This document shows positions 6,399 to 15,600 of a DNA stretch of 64,000 bases, piece by piece (the first letter of the stretch is position 1; every line of letters begins with the position of its first letter). A model generated the notes under the pieces. That model worked only from the letters and a program-made list of their open reading frames with translations. It made no database searches and was not told the DNA's origin. Both the position numbers and the translations under genes were made by a program. The DNA is from CAZSAL01 sp964604825 (GTDB lineage: Bacteria > Elusimicrobiota > Elusimicrobia > 2-01-FULL-59-12): assembly GCA_964604825.1 (NCBI GenBank), contig CAZSAL010000003.1:1-64000 (forward strand). Reading direction: 5' to 3'.

Positions 6399-7731
6399 AA
6401 GCATTGACTCGTCACTGATTTGTGTCGGTTCCGAATTGTTGCGCGGAAAAATCAACACTCATTCGTCGGCTTTATCCCGGCGTCTGGCCTCAATTGGTCT
6501 GCCGCTGAATCATGAAGAGACGGTCGGCGACGAACTCGGTGAACTCACGGCCGCGATTCGCCGGAGTTTGAATGAATATAAGATCGTGTTTGTCACTGGC
6601 GGTCTCGGCCCTACTTTTGACGACATCACCCGCGAAGCTGCGGCTGCCGCTGCTGGTAGAAAATTGATTCTATCTGAGGCGTTGAATAAGGAAATTGTTT
6701 CCAAGTTCCGGCAGGCGCATCTTAAAGGGAAAATTCCTCCAGCCAATGTGCGCCAGGCATATTTGATCGAAGGAGCCCGGGCTATCCCGAACAGCAACGG
6801 TACGGCGCCCGGGCAGTGGCTTGAGTTGTCATTGCGAGGACGACCTCCCATTGATTCCCAAGGAAAGGTCGGACGCGATTACGATAGAAGAGTGTTGGTG
6901 TTGTTGCCTGGTCCGCCGCGGGAACTGCTGCCGATGCTGGACGGCCGGGTGCTCCCTTACCTGAAAAAGATTTTTCCCGCCAGCCCCGGAGCCGAAGCGC
7001 ATCTTCATTTCGCAGGCGTTCCGGAATCGGTTGTTGATCAGCGCGTGCGTCCGGTTATCGGCCGCTTTTCTAAAAGGACGGACTGCAGGATAGATTTCAC
7101 GATCCTGGCGCATCTGGGGCTTGTTGATTTTGACGTGTTTGTGAGAGCTGATAATGCCCGGCGTGCCGGACAGGTTATCGACCTAATCGCGCGATCGGTC
7201 CAGCGTCTTTTCCCCCGGGAATTTTACGGTATGGATGACGATTACCCGCTTGAAAAGGTGGTGGGGGATCTTCTTCGCCGTAAGAAGGCGACCGTGGCGG
7301 TGGCCGAATCGTGCACCGGCGGGCTGGTGACGGCTAAATTAACGGATATCCCGGGAAGTTCCGATTATCTGATAGAAAGTCTTGTGACTTACTCGAATCA
7401 GGCCAAGTCGCGCGAGCTTGGCGTGGGGATGAGTTTAATTGAGCGTTTTGGCGCCGTTTCCAAAGAAGTTGCTGTCGCCATGGCTGAAGGCGTCCGTCAC
7501 CGAGCCCAGGCTGCTTACGGTTTGAGCATCACCGGAATAGCGGGCCCCGGAGGAGGCACGGCGCCAAAACCCGTCGGGCTTGTGCATATTGCCGTTGCTG
7601 GCCCGCAAAAAACAATCAGCAGGAAATATCAATTCAGCGGGAATCGAGAAGCCGTCCGCCAGCGCTCCGTCGTAGCGGCGCTTGAGCTTCTTCGTTCCGT
7701 CCTCGCATTTCCATCCCCGCCTAAGCCATAA
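6385..7731 (+). CDS. cinA: CinA family nicotinamide-nucleotide amidase/ADP-ribose pyrophosphatase
   Basis: 448 residues. The start is a TTG at 6385 with a strong ribosome site (AGGAAGG, 6372-6378); it overlaps livF by 14 bases. The N-terminal MoCF/COG1058 domain has ICVGSELLRGKINTHSSALS and FVTGGLGPTFDDITREAAA. The C-terminal amidase domain has TVAVAESCTGGLVTAKLTDI, with the catalytic Ser, and GITGIAGPGGGTAPKPVGLV. Members recycle NMN formed by DNA ligase. Between GTAPGQWLEL and VLVLLPGPPREL there are about 22 extra residues (SLRGRPPIDSQGKVGRDYDR) encoded by a dispersed repeat that keeps the frame. Confidence 0.93.
   Translation: MESRKSIDSSLICVGSELLRGKINTHSSALSRRLASIGLPLNHEETVGDELGELTAAIRRSLNEYKIVFVTGGLGPTFDDITREAAAAAAGRKLILSEALNKEIVSKFRQAHLKGKIPPANVRQAYLIEGARAIPNSNGTAPGQWLELSLRGRPPIDSQGKVGRDYDRRVLVLLPGPPRELLPMLDGRVLPYLKKIFPASPGAEAHLHFAGVPESVVDQRVRPVIGRFSKRTDCRIDFTILAHLGLVDFDVFVRADNARRAGQVIDLIARSVQRLFPREFYGMDDDYPLEKVVGDLLRRKKATVAVAESCTGGLVTAKLTDIPGSSDYLIESLVTYSNQAKSRELGVGMSLIERFGAVSKEVAVAMAEGVRHRAQAAYGLSITGIAGPGGGTAPKPVGLVHIAVAGPQKTISRKYQFSGNREAVRQRSVVAALELLRSVLAFPSPPKP
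6827..6892. repeat. Repeat segment (TTGTCATTGCGAGG...) inside cinA
   Basis: The stretch opens with TTGTCATTGCGAGGACGACC, closely resembling the opening of the intergenic element at 47798 (GTCATTGCGAGGTCGCC). It encodes residues that CinA relatives lack, and the frame is preserved. Confidence 0.5.
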
Positions 7732-7774
7732 AATTTCTTGTCAGGCGCTCACATATATCCTATTGTTTTCCGCG

Positions 7775-8575
7775 ATGAGATCATCTCTGAAAACTTTTTT
7801 GCGGTTTTCGAAAAAAGATATCGCGGTCTGCAGGCATGAAGCGATTCTTTTTTTCAGCGTTCTGCTTTTGTCCGGAGCTGTAATGCCGTCCAACAGGGAG
7901 CCGCCGATCCAGTTTTATTCCGTTCCGGCCGCTTTTGCCCTCCCCGGACATCCCTGGGTCGCCTTGACCTTCGATGATGGACCGCATCCGGTTCTTACGG
8001 AACGGCTGCTGGACGTGCTGAAAAAAGAGCACGTCCCCGCCACTTTTTTTGTGGTGGGGAAAATGGCGGAGCGCTACCCCGATGTCCTGCGTAAAATCGC
8101 CGGTGACGGAGACGAAATCGAGAACCATACGTATGACCATCTGAATCTGGCGCGCCTGTCTTCGGACCAGGTGCTGGAAGAACTTAACCGCACGCGCTCC
8201 GCCATCCGCCGCATCACCGGGCAGGACTCTATTTATTTTCGTCCCCCGGGAGGCGATTATAGCCGCATGATGCTGCATTCCACCATTCACAACGGCTACC
8301 ACATGGTGCTCTGGAGCGTGCTGACGGACGACGTTGAAGGAGCGTCCGCCCGAGCGATCCGTTCGCGGATTCTTGCCAGCGTGAATGACAATGCGATTAT
8401 CCTGCTGCATTCCGGCGTAGAAGGCACGGTGGAGGCTCTACCCGGGGTCATTACCTCTCTTCGTCAGCGCGGCTACCACTTTGTGACAGTTTCAACGCTT
8501 ATCAAATTCCGGCATTCCGCAGACCTGCAGCTTGCCTACGGCAGACACGCTCCCGCCTCCGTTCAAGTACAATAA
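7775..8575 (+). CDS. Polysaccharide deacetylase (NodB domain), membrane-anchored or exported
   Basis: 266 residues from the ATG at 7775. An N-terminal hydrophobic segment (AILFFSVLLLSGAVM, about residues 24-38) is followed by a NodB domain. Motif 1 is ALTFDDGPHP with the metal-binding Asp, motif 2 ENHTYDHLNL supplies the two His ligands, motif 3 is FRPPGGDYS, and the late motif is IILLHSG. Such enzymes remove N- or O-acetyl groups from peptidoglycan or other envelope polysaccharides. It is followed by mltG, another peptidoglycan-acting gene. The exact substrate cannot be told. Confidence 0.9.
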   Translation: MRSSLKTFLRFSKKDIAVCRHEAILFFSVLLLSGAVMPSNREPPIQFYSVPAAFALPGHPWVALTFDDGPHPVLTERLLDVLKKEHVPATFFVVGKMAERYPDVLRKIAGDGDEIENHTYDHLNLARLSSDQVLEELNRTRSAIRRITGQDSIYFRPPGGDYSRMMLHSTIHNGYHMVLWSVLTDDVEGASARAIRSRILASVNDNAIILLHSGVEGTVEALPGVITSLRQRGYHFVTVSTLIKFRHSADLQLAYGRHAPASVQVQ

Positions 8576-8584
8576 AAGAGACTG

Positions 8585-9511
8585 ATGTCGAAAAAATATT
8601 TCATTGTTATCGGCTTTATTGCCTTGTTCCTGGCGGTGCTCCTGGGAAGGCCCGCAGGCGGCCCGCCTCAACGGTTCATTGTGTCTAAAGGAGAGTCTGT
8701 GCGCGCCATCTCAAGGCAGCTGGCCTCAAAAGGCGTGATCCGTACGCCGTTTATTTTTCGCGGGATCGCAAAAGTATTCGACGTATCGATAAAACCCGGC
8801 GCGTATACCTTCTCCGGCAGGCAGACCGGCTGGGAAATTCTTCGACAGCTGCACAGGGGGCCGGAAACGGTGCGCGTGACTGTTCCGGAGGGGTGGACGT
8901 CCGCGCAGATCGCCGCGGCTCTCGAAACGCACGGTGTTGTTGCGGCTAAAGATTTCCAGGCCGCAGTGAAACAGAGCAATAGCGAAGGCATGCTTTTCCC
9001 GGACACTTATTTCTTTGAACAGGGCATTCCCGCGGAAGAAGTCATCCGCATCATGCGGAAGCGTTACGATGAAGAAAAACCAAAAGACCTCGTTGACCAA
9101 TGCCACAAGCTTCATCTTTCAGAAAGACAGATATTAATTCTGGCATCGCTTGTGGAACGGGAGGCGCGAGCTCCGTCGGAAAGGCCTGTTATTGCGGGAG
9201 TGTTCTATAACCGGTTGAAGAAGCATTGGCGCCTGGAATCCTGCGCCACAGTCCAGTACGCCATGGAAAACCCCAAAGCGCACCTTACTTACAAGGATCT
9301 GGACATAGATTCTCCCTACAACACGTACAGGCACCCGGGACTTCCTCCAGGCCCCATATCAAATCCGGGCGCGGCTTCCCTTGACGCGGCAACCCATCCT
9401 GCCGATACTGATATGATGTTTTTTGTCGCTAACGGCCAGGGCACGCATCGATTTTCCCGATATTACTCGGAACATCTGGCTGCGCAAAAAGGGAAGAAAA
9501 AACGTACATGA
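8585..9511 (+). CDS. mltG: Endolytic murein transglycosylase MltG
   Basis: 308 residues. One N-terminal membrane segment (YFIVIGFIALFLAVLLG) is followed by a LysM-like subdomain (FIVSKGESVRAISRQLASKG) and the YceG catalytic domain. The catalytic Glu is in ILASLVEREA around residue 196. Further family stretches are GVFYNRLKKHWRLESCATVQ and SPYNTYRHPGLPPGPISNPG. MltG cuts nascent glycan strands at the inner membrane and is thought to terminate them. Length and motifs are normal. The next gene starts 10 bases downstream. Confidence 0.95.
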   Translation: MSKKYFIVIGFIALFLAVLLGRPAGGPPQRFIVSKGESVRAISRQLASKGVIRTPFIFRGIAKVFDVSIKPGAYTFSGRQTGWEILRQLHRGPETVRVTVPEGWTSAQIAAALETHGVVAAKDFQAAVKQSNSEGMLFPDTYFFEQGIPAEEVIRIMRKRYDEEKPKDLVDQCHKLHLSERQILILASLVEREARAPSERPVIAGVFYNRLKKHWRLESCATVQYAMENPKAHLTYKDLDIDSPYNTYRHPGLPPGPISNPGAASLDAATHPADTDMMFFVANGQGTHRFSRYYSEHLAAQKGKKKRT

Positions 9512-9521
9512 AGCCCGGGTT

Positions 9522-11081
9522 ATGTCTGCGGTAAACGATCCTGCTTTTCTGCGTTTTGCCGAAGCGGCGCGGGCCGTCGCCTCGGCGCTGCGTCTTTCGG
9601 ATGTCCTGCGTATTGTGATGCGCTCGGCGGCCGAGGTGGCCAATGCCGAAGCCTCCTCCATTCTTCTTCTGGATGAAGCCACCGGCGAACTCTATTTCGA
9701 TGAAGCATTGGGAGAGAAGACGGAAACGCAGCCCCGCGTACGCTTCAAAAAGGGCGAGGGTGTGGCAGGTTGGGTCGCTGAACACGGGATTCCAGCCATA
9801 GTAAACGACGTCCGCAATGATCCCCGCTGGACAAGCAAGGTTGACGAGATAAGCCGTTTTCGAACCCGGGCCGTCATGGCGGTCCCCGTCAGGCTGGGGG
9901 AAAAGCTGATCGGCGTCATGGAGGTTCTAAACGGCACGGAAGCGGCGCCGTTTGATGAAAGCAGCCAGCGGAATCTGGAGCTTTTCGCCGGACAGGCGGC
10001 AGTGGCGATAACGAATGCGAGACTTTTTGAATCTGTCCGCCAGGAAAAGGAAGAAATGGCCGTGATCCTTGCGGACATGGCGGAGGGCGTCGTATTGATT
10101 GACGCGAGGGGACGCGTGCTGGTTGCCAACCCTGCGGCGGAAAAACTGCTGGAGTGGCCCAATTGCTTCGGCGCCGAATGGACGGCCGTTGATGGGAAAT
10201 TCAAGGCATCCCTGTCCTGGGTAGAAATGTACTGCCGGCCCGGTTCCCTGTCGCTGGAATTAGAGCGCCGCCTGCCCCCTAAATTGATTTTATCCGGAGT
10301 CAGGACCGTGGTTTGCGACGACAAAGGAGAAGTCGCGGCTTTTCTGCTCGTCTTCCGCGATGTAACGGAGGAGCGCAAGGAGGCCTCTCTGAAGAAGGAT
10401 TTTCTCTCTCTGGTTTCTCATAAACTGCGAACGCCGCTGGTGGCCATACGCGGGTACGTGCCGCTTCTGCTGGAAGATTCCAGGATGTCGCCTTTTCAGC
10501 ATCAGGCTCTGGCGGCCATTGATAAAAACAGCCGGCAGCTGGCCGATCTGGTTGACAAGCTGATCCGGTTCTCGTTAGCGGAGTCGGAAGCGTTTGAAAT
10601 CAAGCCGGAAAAACGCCCTGCGCTTGATCTTGTCAAACAGGCGGTCGGCGAATTGCCCGAGGCTAAATTGAGCAAAGCGGAAATTGTCTACGAAGGTTCG
10701 TTGCAGACGCTGCCGGCTTTGCTGGTCGACGCGGGGAAAATCAAGCACGTCATTCAGAACCTCGTTGAAAACGCCGTCAAGTTTAATCGCCGCCGCGAAG
10801 ATAAGCCGGTTCGCATCGTTATCAATGGCGGCACGGCCGGACCAGGCAGGGTGGAATTATCCGTCAGCGATAACGGCCCGGGGATCCCGCCCGAAGAGCA
10901 GGAGAATATCTTTAAAAAGTTTTATCAGATCGAAGAAAACTTTACCGGGCAGGTGGAGGGGTTCGGTATCGGCCTGTCACTGGTGAAGCGCATCATCGAG
11001 GCTCACGGAGGAACCATCCGAGTCCAGTCCGAACTTGGCAAGGGCAGCGCCTTCATTTTCACTCTGCCTGCGGCGAAATAA
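9522..11081 (+). CDS. Soluble GAF-PAS sensor histidine kinase
   Basis: 519 residues from the ATG at 9522; an earlier in-frame start would lie inside mltG. Domain order is GAF (about 5-165, KGEGVAGWVAEHGIPAIVND), PAS (about 180-290, MAEGVVLIDARGRVLVANPA), HisKA with H-box FLSLVSHKLRTPL, and HATPase with N-box NLVENAVKFNRR, G1 DNGPGIP and G2 GFGIGLSLVKRI. No membrane segment, so it senses a cytoplasmic signal. No response regulator is adjacent. The candidate partners are the regulators at 38657-52408, but that link is a guess. Confidence 0.92.
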   Translation: MSAVNDPAFLRFAEAARAVASALRLSDVLRIVMRSAAEVANAEASSILLLDEATGELYFDEALGEKTETQPRVRFKKGEGVAGWVAEHGIPAIVNDVRNDPRWTSKVDEISRFRTRAVMAVPVRLGEKLIGVMEVLNGTEAAPFDESSQRNLELFAGQAAVAITNARLFESVRQEKEEMAVILADMAEGVVLIDARGRVLVANPAAEKLLEWPNCFGAEWTAVDGKFKASLSWVEMYCRPGSLSLELERRLPPKLILSGVRTVVCDDKGEVAAFLLVFRDVTEERKEASLKKDFLSLVSHKLRTPLVAIRGYVPLLLEDSRMSPFQHQALAAIDKNSRQLADLVDKLIRFSLAESEAFEIKPEKRPALDLVKQAVGELPEAKLSKAEIVYEGSLQTLPALLVDAGKIKHVIQNLVENAVKFNRRREDKPVRIVINGGTAGPGRVELSVSDNGPGIPPEEQENIFKKFYQIEENFTGQVEGFGIGLSLVKRIIEAHGGTIRVQSELGKGSAFIFTLPAAK

Positions 11082-11086
11082 TAATT

Positions 11087-12520
11087 ATGGAATTACTGCA
11101 AATTAAATCGGAGTGGCTTCAGCCCGGGGATTATTCCGATCTCTATTGGGAAGATACATTGACCACGGCGATACGCTGGGAAGACAAAAAAGTTGAAAGC
11201 TTTTCCAGCGGCCGCGAGTGCGGCGCGGGCCTGCGGTACATGGTTGGCGAAGAAAACCGCTATGGTTACGCTGACGATCCGGCGTCGGAAGAGATACACC
11301 GTTTATTTAAGCAACTTGCACCCGGGCACCTTCCCCCCTTGAGGGGGAGGGTGGGGATGGGGGGTTATATTACATCGCCCCCCACCTCAGTCCTCCCCCT
11401 CGAAGGGGGGAGGATGTATGATTGGTCAGGTTCCCATCCCAAGCTTTATCGCCCCGTCATTGCAAAGCCTGTTAGTGAAATCTCTCCGGAAGAAAAAGTC
11501 CGCCTTATTGAGACGGCTTTTAAAGCCGCATCGATCCCAAAAGTCCGCCAGGTTTCCATCGGCTATGGCGAAACCGAGAAGCATATCCGCATTTATACTT
11601 CGGAAGGGGACGCGACCGAGGAATTCAGGACGATCCTGATTTTTTCCATAACCGTTGTGGCCGAAGACAAGGGGCTGCTGCAGACGGCCCACGAAGCTCT
11701 GAGCGGCGCCTGCGGTTTTGAGTTTTTCGACAGAAACGACGTCACGGCAATTGCCCGTAAAGTTGCGCATCGTGCCGTGAGCCGCCTGAACGCGCCGTCT
11801 GCGCCCGCGGGAGAAATGCCCATCATCATTGCGGCGGAAGCCGGCGGCACTTTAATACACGAGGCCATAGGCCATCCTCTTGAGGCGGATGCCGTTCAAA
11901 AGGGGATTTCTCCGGTATATAAGGGTGCTATCGGAAAGGTTGTCGGAAACGAGAAAGTGAGCGTGCTGGAGGACCCGACTATGCCGGGAGTGCGGGGTTT
12001 TTATGCTTTCGATGACGAAGGCGTTCCTTCACAGCGGGTTACTCTGGTGGACCACGGAGTTTTGAAAACCTATCTCTACGACCGCCAAACTGCCCGGAAA
12101 GACGGCATCCAGTCGAACGGACATGGTCGCAGGGAATCGTTCCGCCACCGCCCCATACCGCGCATGGCGAATACCTTTGTCGCACCTGGTCCGGATGATC
12201 CGAAAATGATTTTACGTTCCGTGCGGAACGGTCTGCTGGTAACCAAGATGGGCGGCGGACAGGTGGAAACGGCAACCGGAGATTTCGTCTTTGAAGTAGA
12301 GGAAGGATTTCAAATCAAGGATGGACAGGTCGGTCCGCTGATCCGCGGCGCAAACCTGATCGGCAACGGACCGGATGTCCTGAAATCCATCGATCTCGTC
12401 GGATCTGACATGGGCTGGTCCGTAGGAACCTGCGGAAAAGACGGCCAGGGCGCTCCGGTTTCCGACGGTCTTCCCACCCTGCGCATCCCCAAAGGCGTTG
12501 TTGTCGGCGGCACAATTTAG
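11087..12520 (+). CDS. tldD: TldD family metalloprotease
   Basis: 477 residues. The zinc motif HEAIGHPLEAD lies near residue 258, and GRRESFRHRPIPRMANTFVA plus GGGQVETATGDFVFEVEEG are TldD hallmarks. TldD and TldE (PmbA) form a heterodimer that degrades unfolded peptides and processes modified peptides; no tldE gene is in the window. In the N-terminal domain, just after FKQLAPG, about 29 residues (HLPPLRGRVGMGGYITSPP onward to GGRM) are encoded by a G/C-rich palindromic repeat whose near copy is intergenic at 49098-49180. The insert is in frame and family motifs resume directly after it. Confidence 0.93.
   Translation: MELLQIKSEWLQPGDYSDLYWEDTLTTAIRWEDKKVESFSSGRECGAGLRYMVGEENRYGYADDPASEEIHRLFKQLAPGHLPPLRGRVGMGGYITSPPTSVLPLEGGRMYDWSGSHPKLYRPVIAKPVSEISPEEKVRLIETAFKAASIPKVRQVSIGYGETEKHIRIYTSEGDATEEFRTILIFSITVVAEDKGLLQTAHEALSGACGFEFFDRNDVTAIARKVAHRAVSRLNAPSAPAGEMPIIIAAEAGGTLIHEAIGHPLEADAVQKGISPVYKGAIGKVVGNEKVSVLEDPTMPGVRGFYAFDDEGVPSQRVTLVDHGVLKTYLYDRQTARKDGIQSNGHGRRESFRHRPIPRMANTFVAPGPDDPKMILRSVRNGLLVTKMGGGQVETATGDFVFEVEEGFQIKDGQVGPLIRGANLIGNGPDVLKSIDLVGSDMGWSVGTCGKDGQGAPVSDGLPTLRIPKGVVVGGTI
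11331..11416. repeat. Palindromic repeat family A inside tldD
   Basis: TTCCCCCCTTGAGGGGGAGG at the left and CCCCCTCGAAGGGGGGAGGA at the right are each hairpins, and GGATGGGGGG faces CCCCCCACC between them. The element at 49098-49180 has the same order and nearly the same bases. The copy is open in the tldD frame. Confidence 0.8.
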
Positions 12521-12688
12521 TCTCGCACTCACTTCAACTCCCACTTTTCTTTTCGCGGGCCCATGTGTTCGTAGGTCTTCCGGTCCTGAAAATTTAGTCT
12601 TTCGGCATATTGTTCTACCAATATCTTTCGCGTAAAGTATAAGCGTTATGCAGACCTGTAAGATTTGTCAAAGTCCGAGAGCACTGTG
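12521..12688 (+). promoter_or_regulatory. Leader of the 1188-residue protein gene, with a possible 13-codon leader ORF
   Basis: Within this gap TATAAG (12638-12643) resembles a -10 box. An ATG at 12648 opens a 13-codon frame (MQTCKICQSPRAL) whose TGA at 12687-12689 overlaps the ATG at 12689 as TGATG. This could couple translation, but with one sequence it is only a suggestion. Confidence 0.25.
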
Positions 12689-15600
12689 ATGAAAAGATAT
12701 TTTTGCCGTCTTAAACCAGTTCTCTCCGCAGTTCTTTGCGTAGTTCTGATTGCACAGTCTGCCCTGGCTGTTTCTGTCAATGCGGCTTCCACTTCTTCCC
12801 AATCGTATAGCCTTCCGTTCGTTCGGCATTCCAACACCCTCTTTGAAGATCAAGCCTTGGCTGCGCAGGCATGCGGGATGCGCAGTACGTTCATTGCAGG
12901 CTGCAATCATGCGGCTGCCTTGCTGCGCAAATTTGGCCGGACAGTTCCTGAACTCAAAAGCGCCGGTGGTGATCAAGCCAACCATGCGCCAGTCATTATG
13001 GGCGCCATATCAGGTGAGAATCCCGAGTGGCCGAAAATTGTCCGGGAGGTCGTATTCGCTGTGGCAGCACAGATGGGTCACCTTCCCAGCCCCGAGGTTC
13101 AGGCGGCGGAAACCCCGGAAATTGTTGCCCAGAATTGGTGGAAGACCGCGGTGGGTCATACGATGTCTCAAGCGCGCAATCTGTTGGGCGATGCCCTGCC
13201 GTACAATATCGTTCTTCAGGTTGAAGAAGTCCTCGCTAATGGCGGCATGCCCACTTCGCATGCCGTGGACGTTGTCCTTAAACTGGGAAATCGATTTTCC
13301 ATCGCCCATCCCCTGCGAACGGACGACAGCCCTTTTCTCGATGCTTTCCGTTATCATTTTGAGCGCCTCCCGCGATACAGAAACAACCCGGTCGATGAAG
13401 CGACTCTCGAACGAATTACAACGCACACGGCTAGCGCCCTGCTGGCCCAGGGTATACCGCTCGACCGCATTCGTGTCCTGACTACGCCTGCGCCCTCAGG
13501 ACCTCCTTTCTGTGAAAAAGGTTTTCCCTTTATCTCCTATACGGCTGATGGCTATTATGGTGTGGATGTTAGACGCTTAGTGCATTATTTGGATACTGAA
13601 GCAGGTATGGCCCTCGCCAGTTACCGTGGGCCTAATGGTTCTGACCTTTATTTTAGCTCTCGTGCGGCTGAAGTGAAGGAACGTTTATTTGTGGCAGGGG
13701 TCGTGGGATTCCTGCTGCATGAGAAGGAAGAGATAAATCTTCTGCGTATCCAAATGGCCCGGGAGATTTCAAGACGCAGGAAAATGTCCTACGAAAATGC
13801 TGCCGGGCTGGTCGACGCCTTTTTTGCAAAGGGTTTTATAGCTGATCCGGAAGACGGCGGTATGATTAACGGTATCCTTCGGGAGCTCTCTACCCCGGAA
13901 AACATTACAAAGCGTCACCAGATGGCCGAAGCCCGGTATTCTCTGCGGCAGTTCAAAGAGGAACAAAATAGTTACTGCAGACACGTGAATAATTTGGCGG
14001 AACGTGTGATGAAGATGCTGCGTCAGGATTCCACAGCTACGCTGCGTGAAATGATGGCGCTCCCATATTGGAGAAAGAGTTTTCATTTCGATGGGCAGGA
14101 CCGTGAAATTAACGCTTTTCAAGCGCAATTTATGGTGTGGGCAGCTTACGAACGAGTGCGTCACCGGAGAGAGAATATTGAGCTTTCAAAAAAGTGGACC
14201 GCAGCCACCTGGAAACAGGTTATTGCCAGCGAGATTGAGATGACTGAATGGAAGATTCAGCCGCAGGCCCAGAGCCCGCGCGGCAAGCTGCGCTGGAACC
14301 GGATAAAGGATAAACGGCCGGTTTGGGCCGAGCACCGTCCCATCGCTCCAGAATTTATCCCGGAAGATATCTCACGGCGTCGCATAAAATCCCTCCTGGA
14401 AGCCACCCAGGTTGCCAATTCTGCCGGGATCAAAACGATCATAACCCGCGATGAAGCCACTGAGACGCAGCTCAATGTTTTTCTGCGGCTCCAGCGTGTT
14501 CTGGAAATGCTTTTCTTTTTTGACGAAGGATTGGCCACAGGTGGAACCATGGAGCCGACTCATCAATCTTTGGCATTCCTTGTAGCCGGACTCAGGGGCG
14601 ATTCCGTTCCCCCGGAAGTCTTATATAAGAATGAAGACGGACAATCCGTTGCAGCCCCGAATTTTAATCCTGTAGTTTTTGCTGACCGGTTAGAGGAAAT
14701 TTTTAAAAAAGCCTATCCAATGCCTTCCGTTGGTCTGACTCATGAGATTCCAGGAAAAATGCGAAAGGAAATGGCCGGCTATGCCCGGTTGAAAACCCTG
14801 GCCCAGCTCGATGACTATCATTTTGCTGTAGCGATATTTTCCGATCTGAGGCAGATTCTAAGCACAGAAGTCATGCCTACTTACGGCAACGAACACTGGC
14901 TCTGGCTGGTCGATGCGTTGCGTGAAGAAGCGGAAAATCATCTGCGCGTGCCGATGACCAATATCGATGCCTCTGCGGATACGGTGGCAAGAGAATTCGG
15001 TTATTCAATCGAAGACTCGTACGCTATTAATAAGGAGGCTGGTGCAGGCACCGCAGGGCACGCTGCTTTCAATGAAGGTGTGATGTGGTTTTTCTACCGG
15101 TTTTACCGCTTTTTGCCGTGGTATCTTCAGACGGGGCTTGCCCGGACAACATATTCTTTAACCTACAGGTATCAATGGGGACTTCCTGTTATGCGCCTGA
15201 TGGCATTAGCCCCATGGATGAAAAATAATTCACCGGACCAATATGGATTGTCATGGACACATGTTGCGCCGCTGACGGATACCACACTGGTTCAGAACTG
15301 TTACAACATTCTCAATATGCCTGAAGATGAAGACATTTGGAAAGATGTGACACTGGTGCGTCTGGTGATGGGACGGTGCCATACGCTCACATTCGGGGAA
15401 ACCAGATGGGTCATGCGCCGCCTTCTGCGGGACAAGGAAATTCCTGATGACCTTGTAAACTCCGCATCCATGGAGCGCACAAATGGCGACAGCGATGCCA
15501 AAAAAGTACGCTCGATTCGTGAAATCATGCAGGAACACTGGGATGCCTGGCGGGAGGATTTCCCTGCGAAATGGGACAGGCTTGAATCGACCATCCGGCG

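Noticed and set aside
5691..6458. 255-codon open frame antisense to livF and cinA
   Set aside because: It lies wholly opposite two well-supported genes, and its His/Arg/Gln-rich composition is typical of antisense shadow frames.
12665..12688. Upstream TTG start for the 1188-residue protein
   Set aside because: It would add eight hydrophilic residues before a complete signal peptide, and the ATG at 12689 gives a normal n-region.
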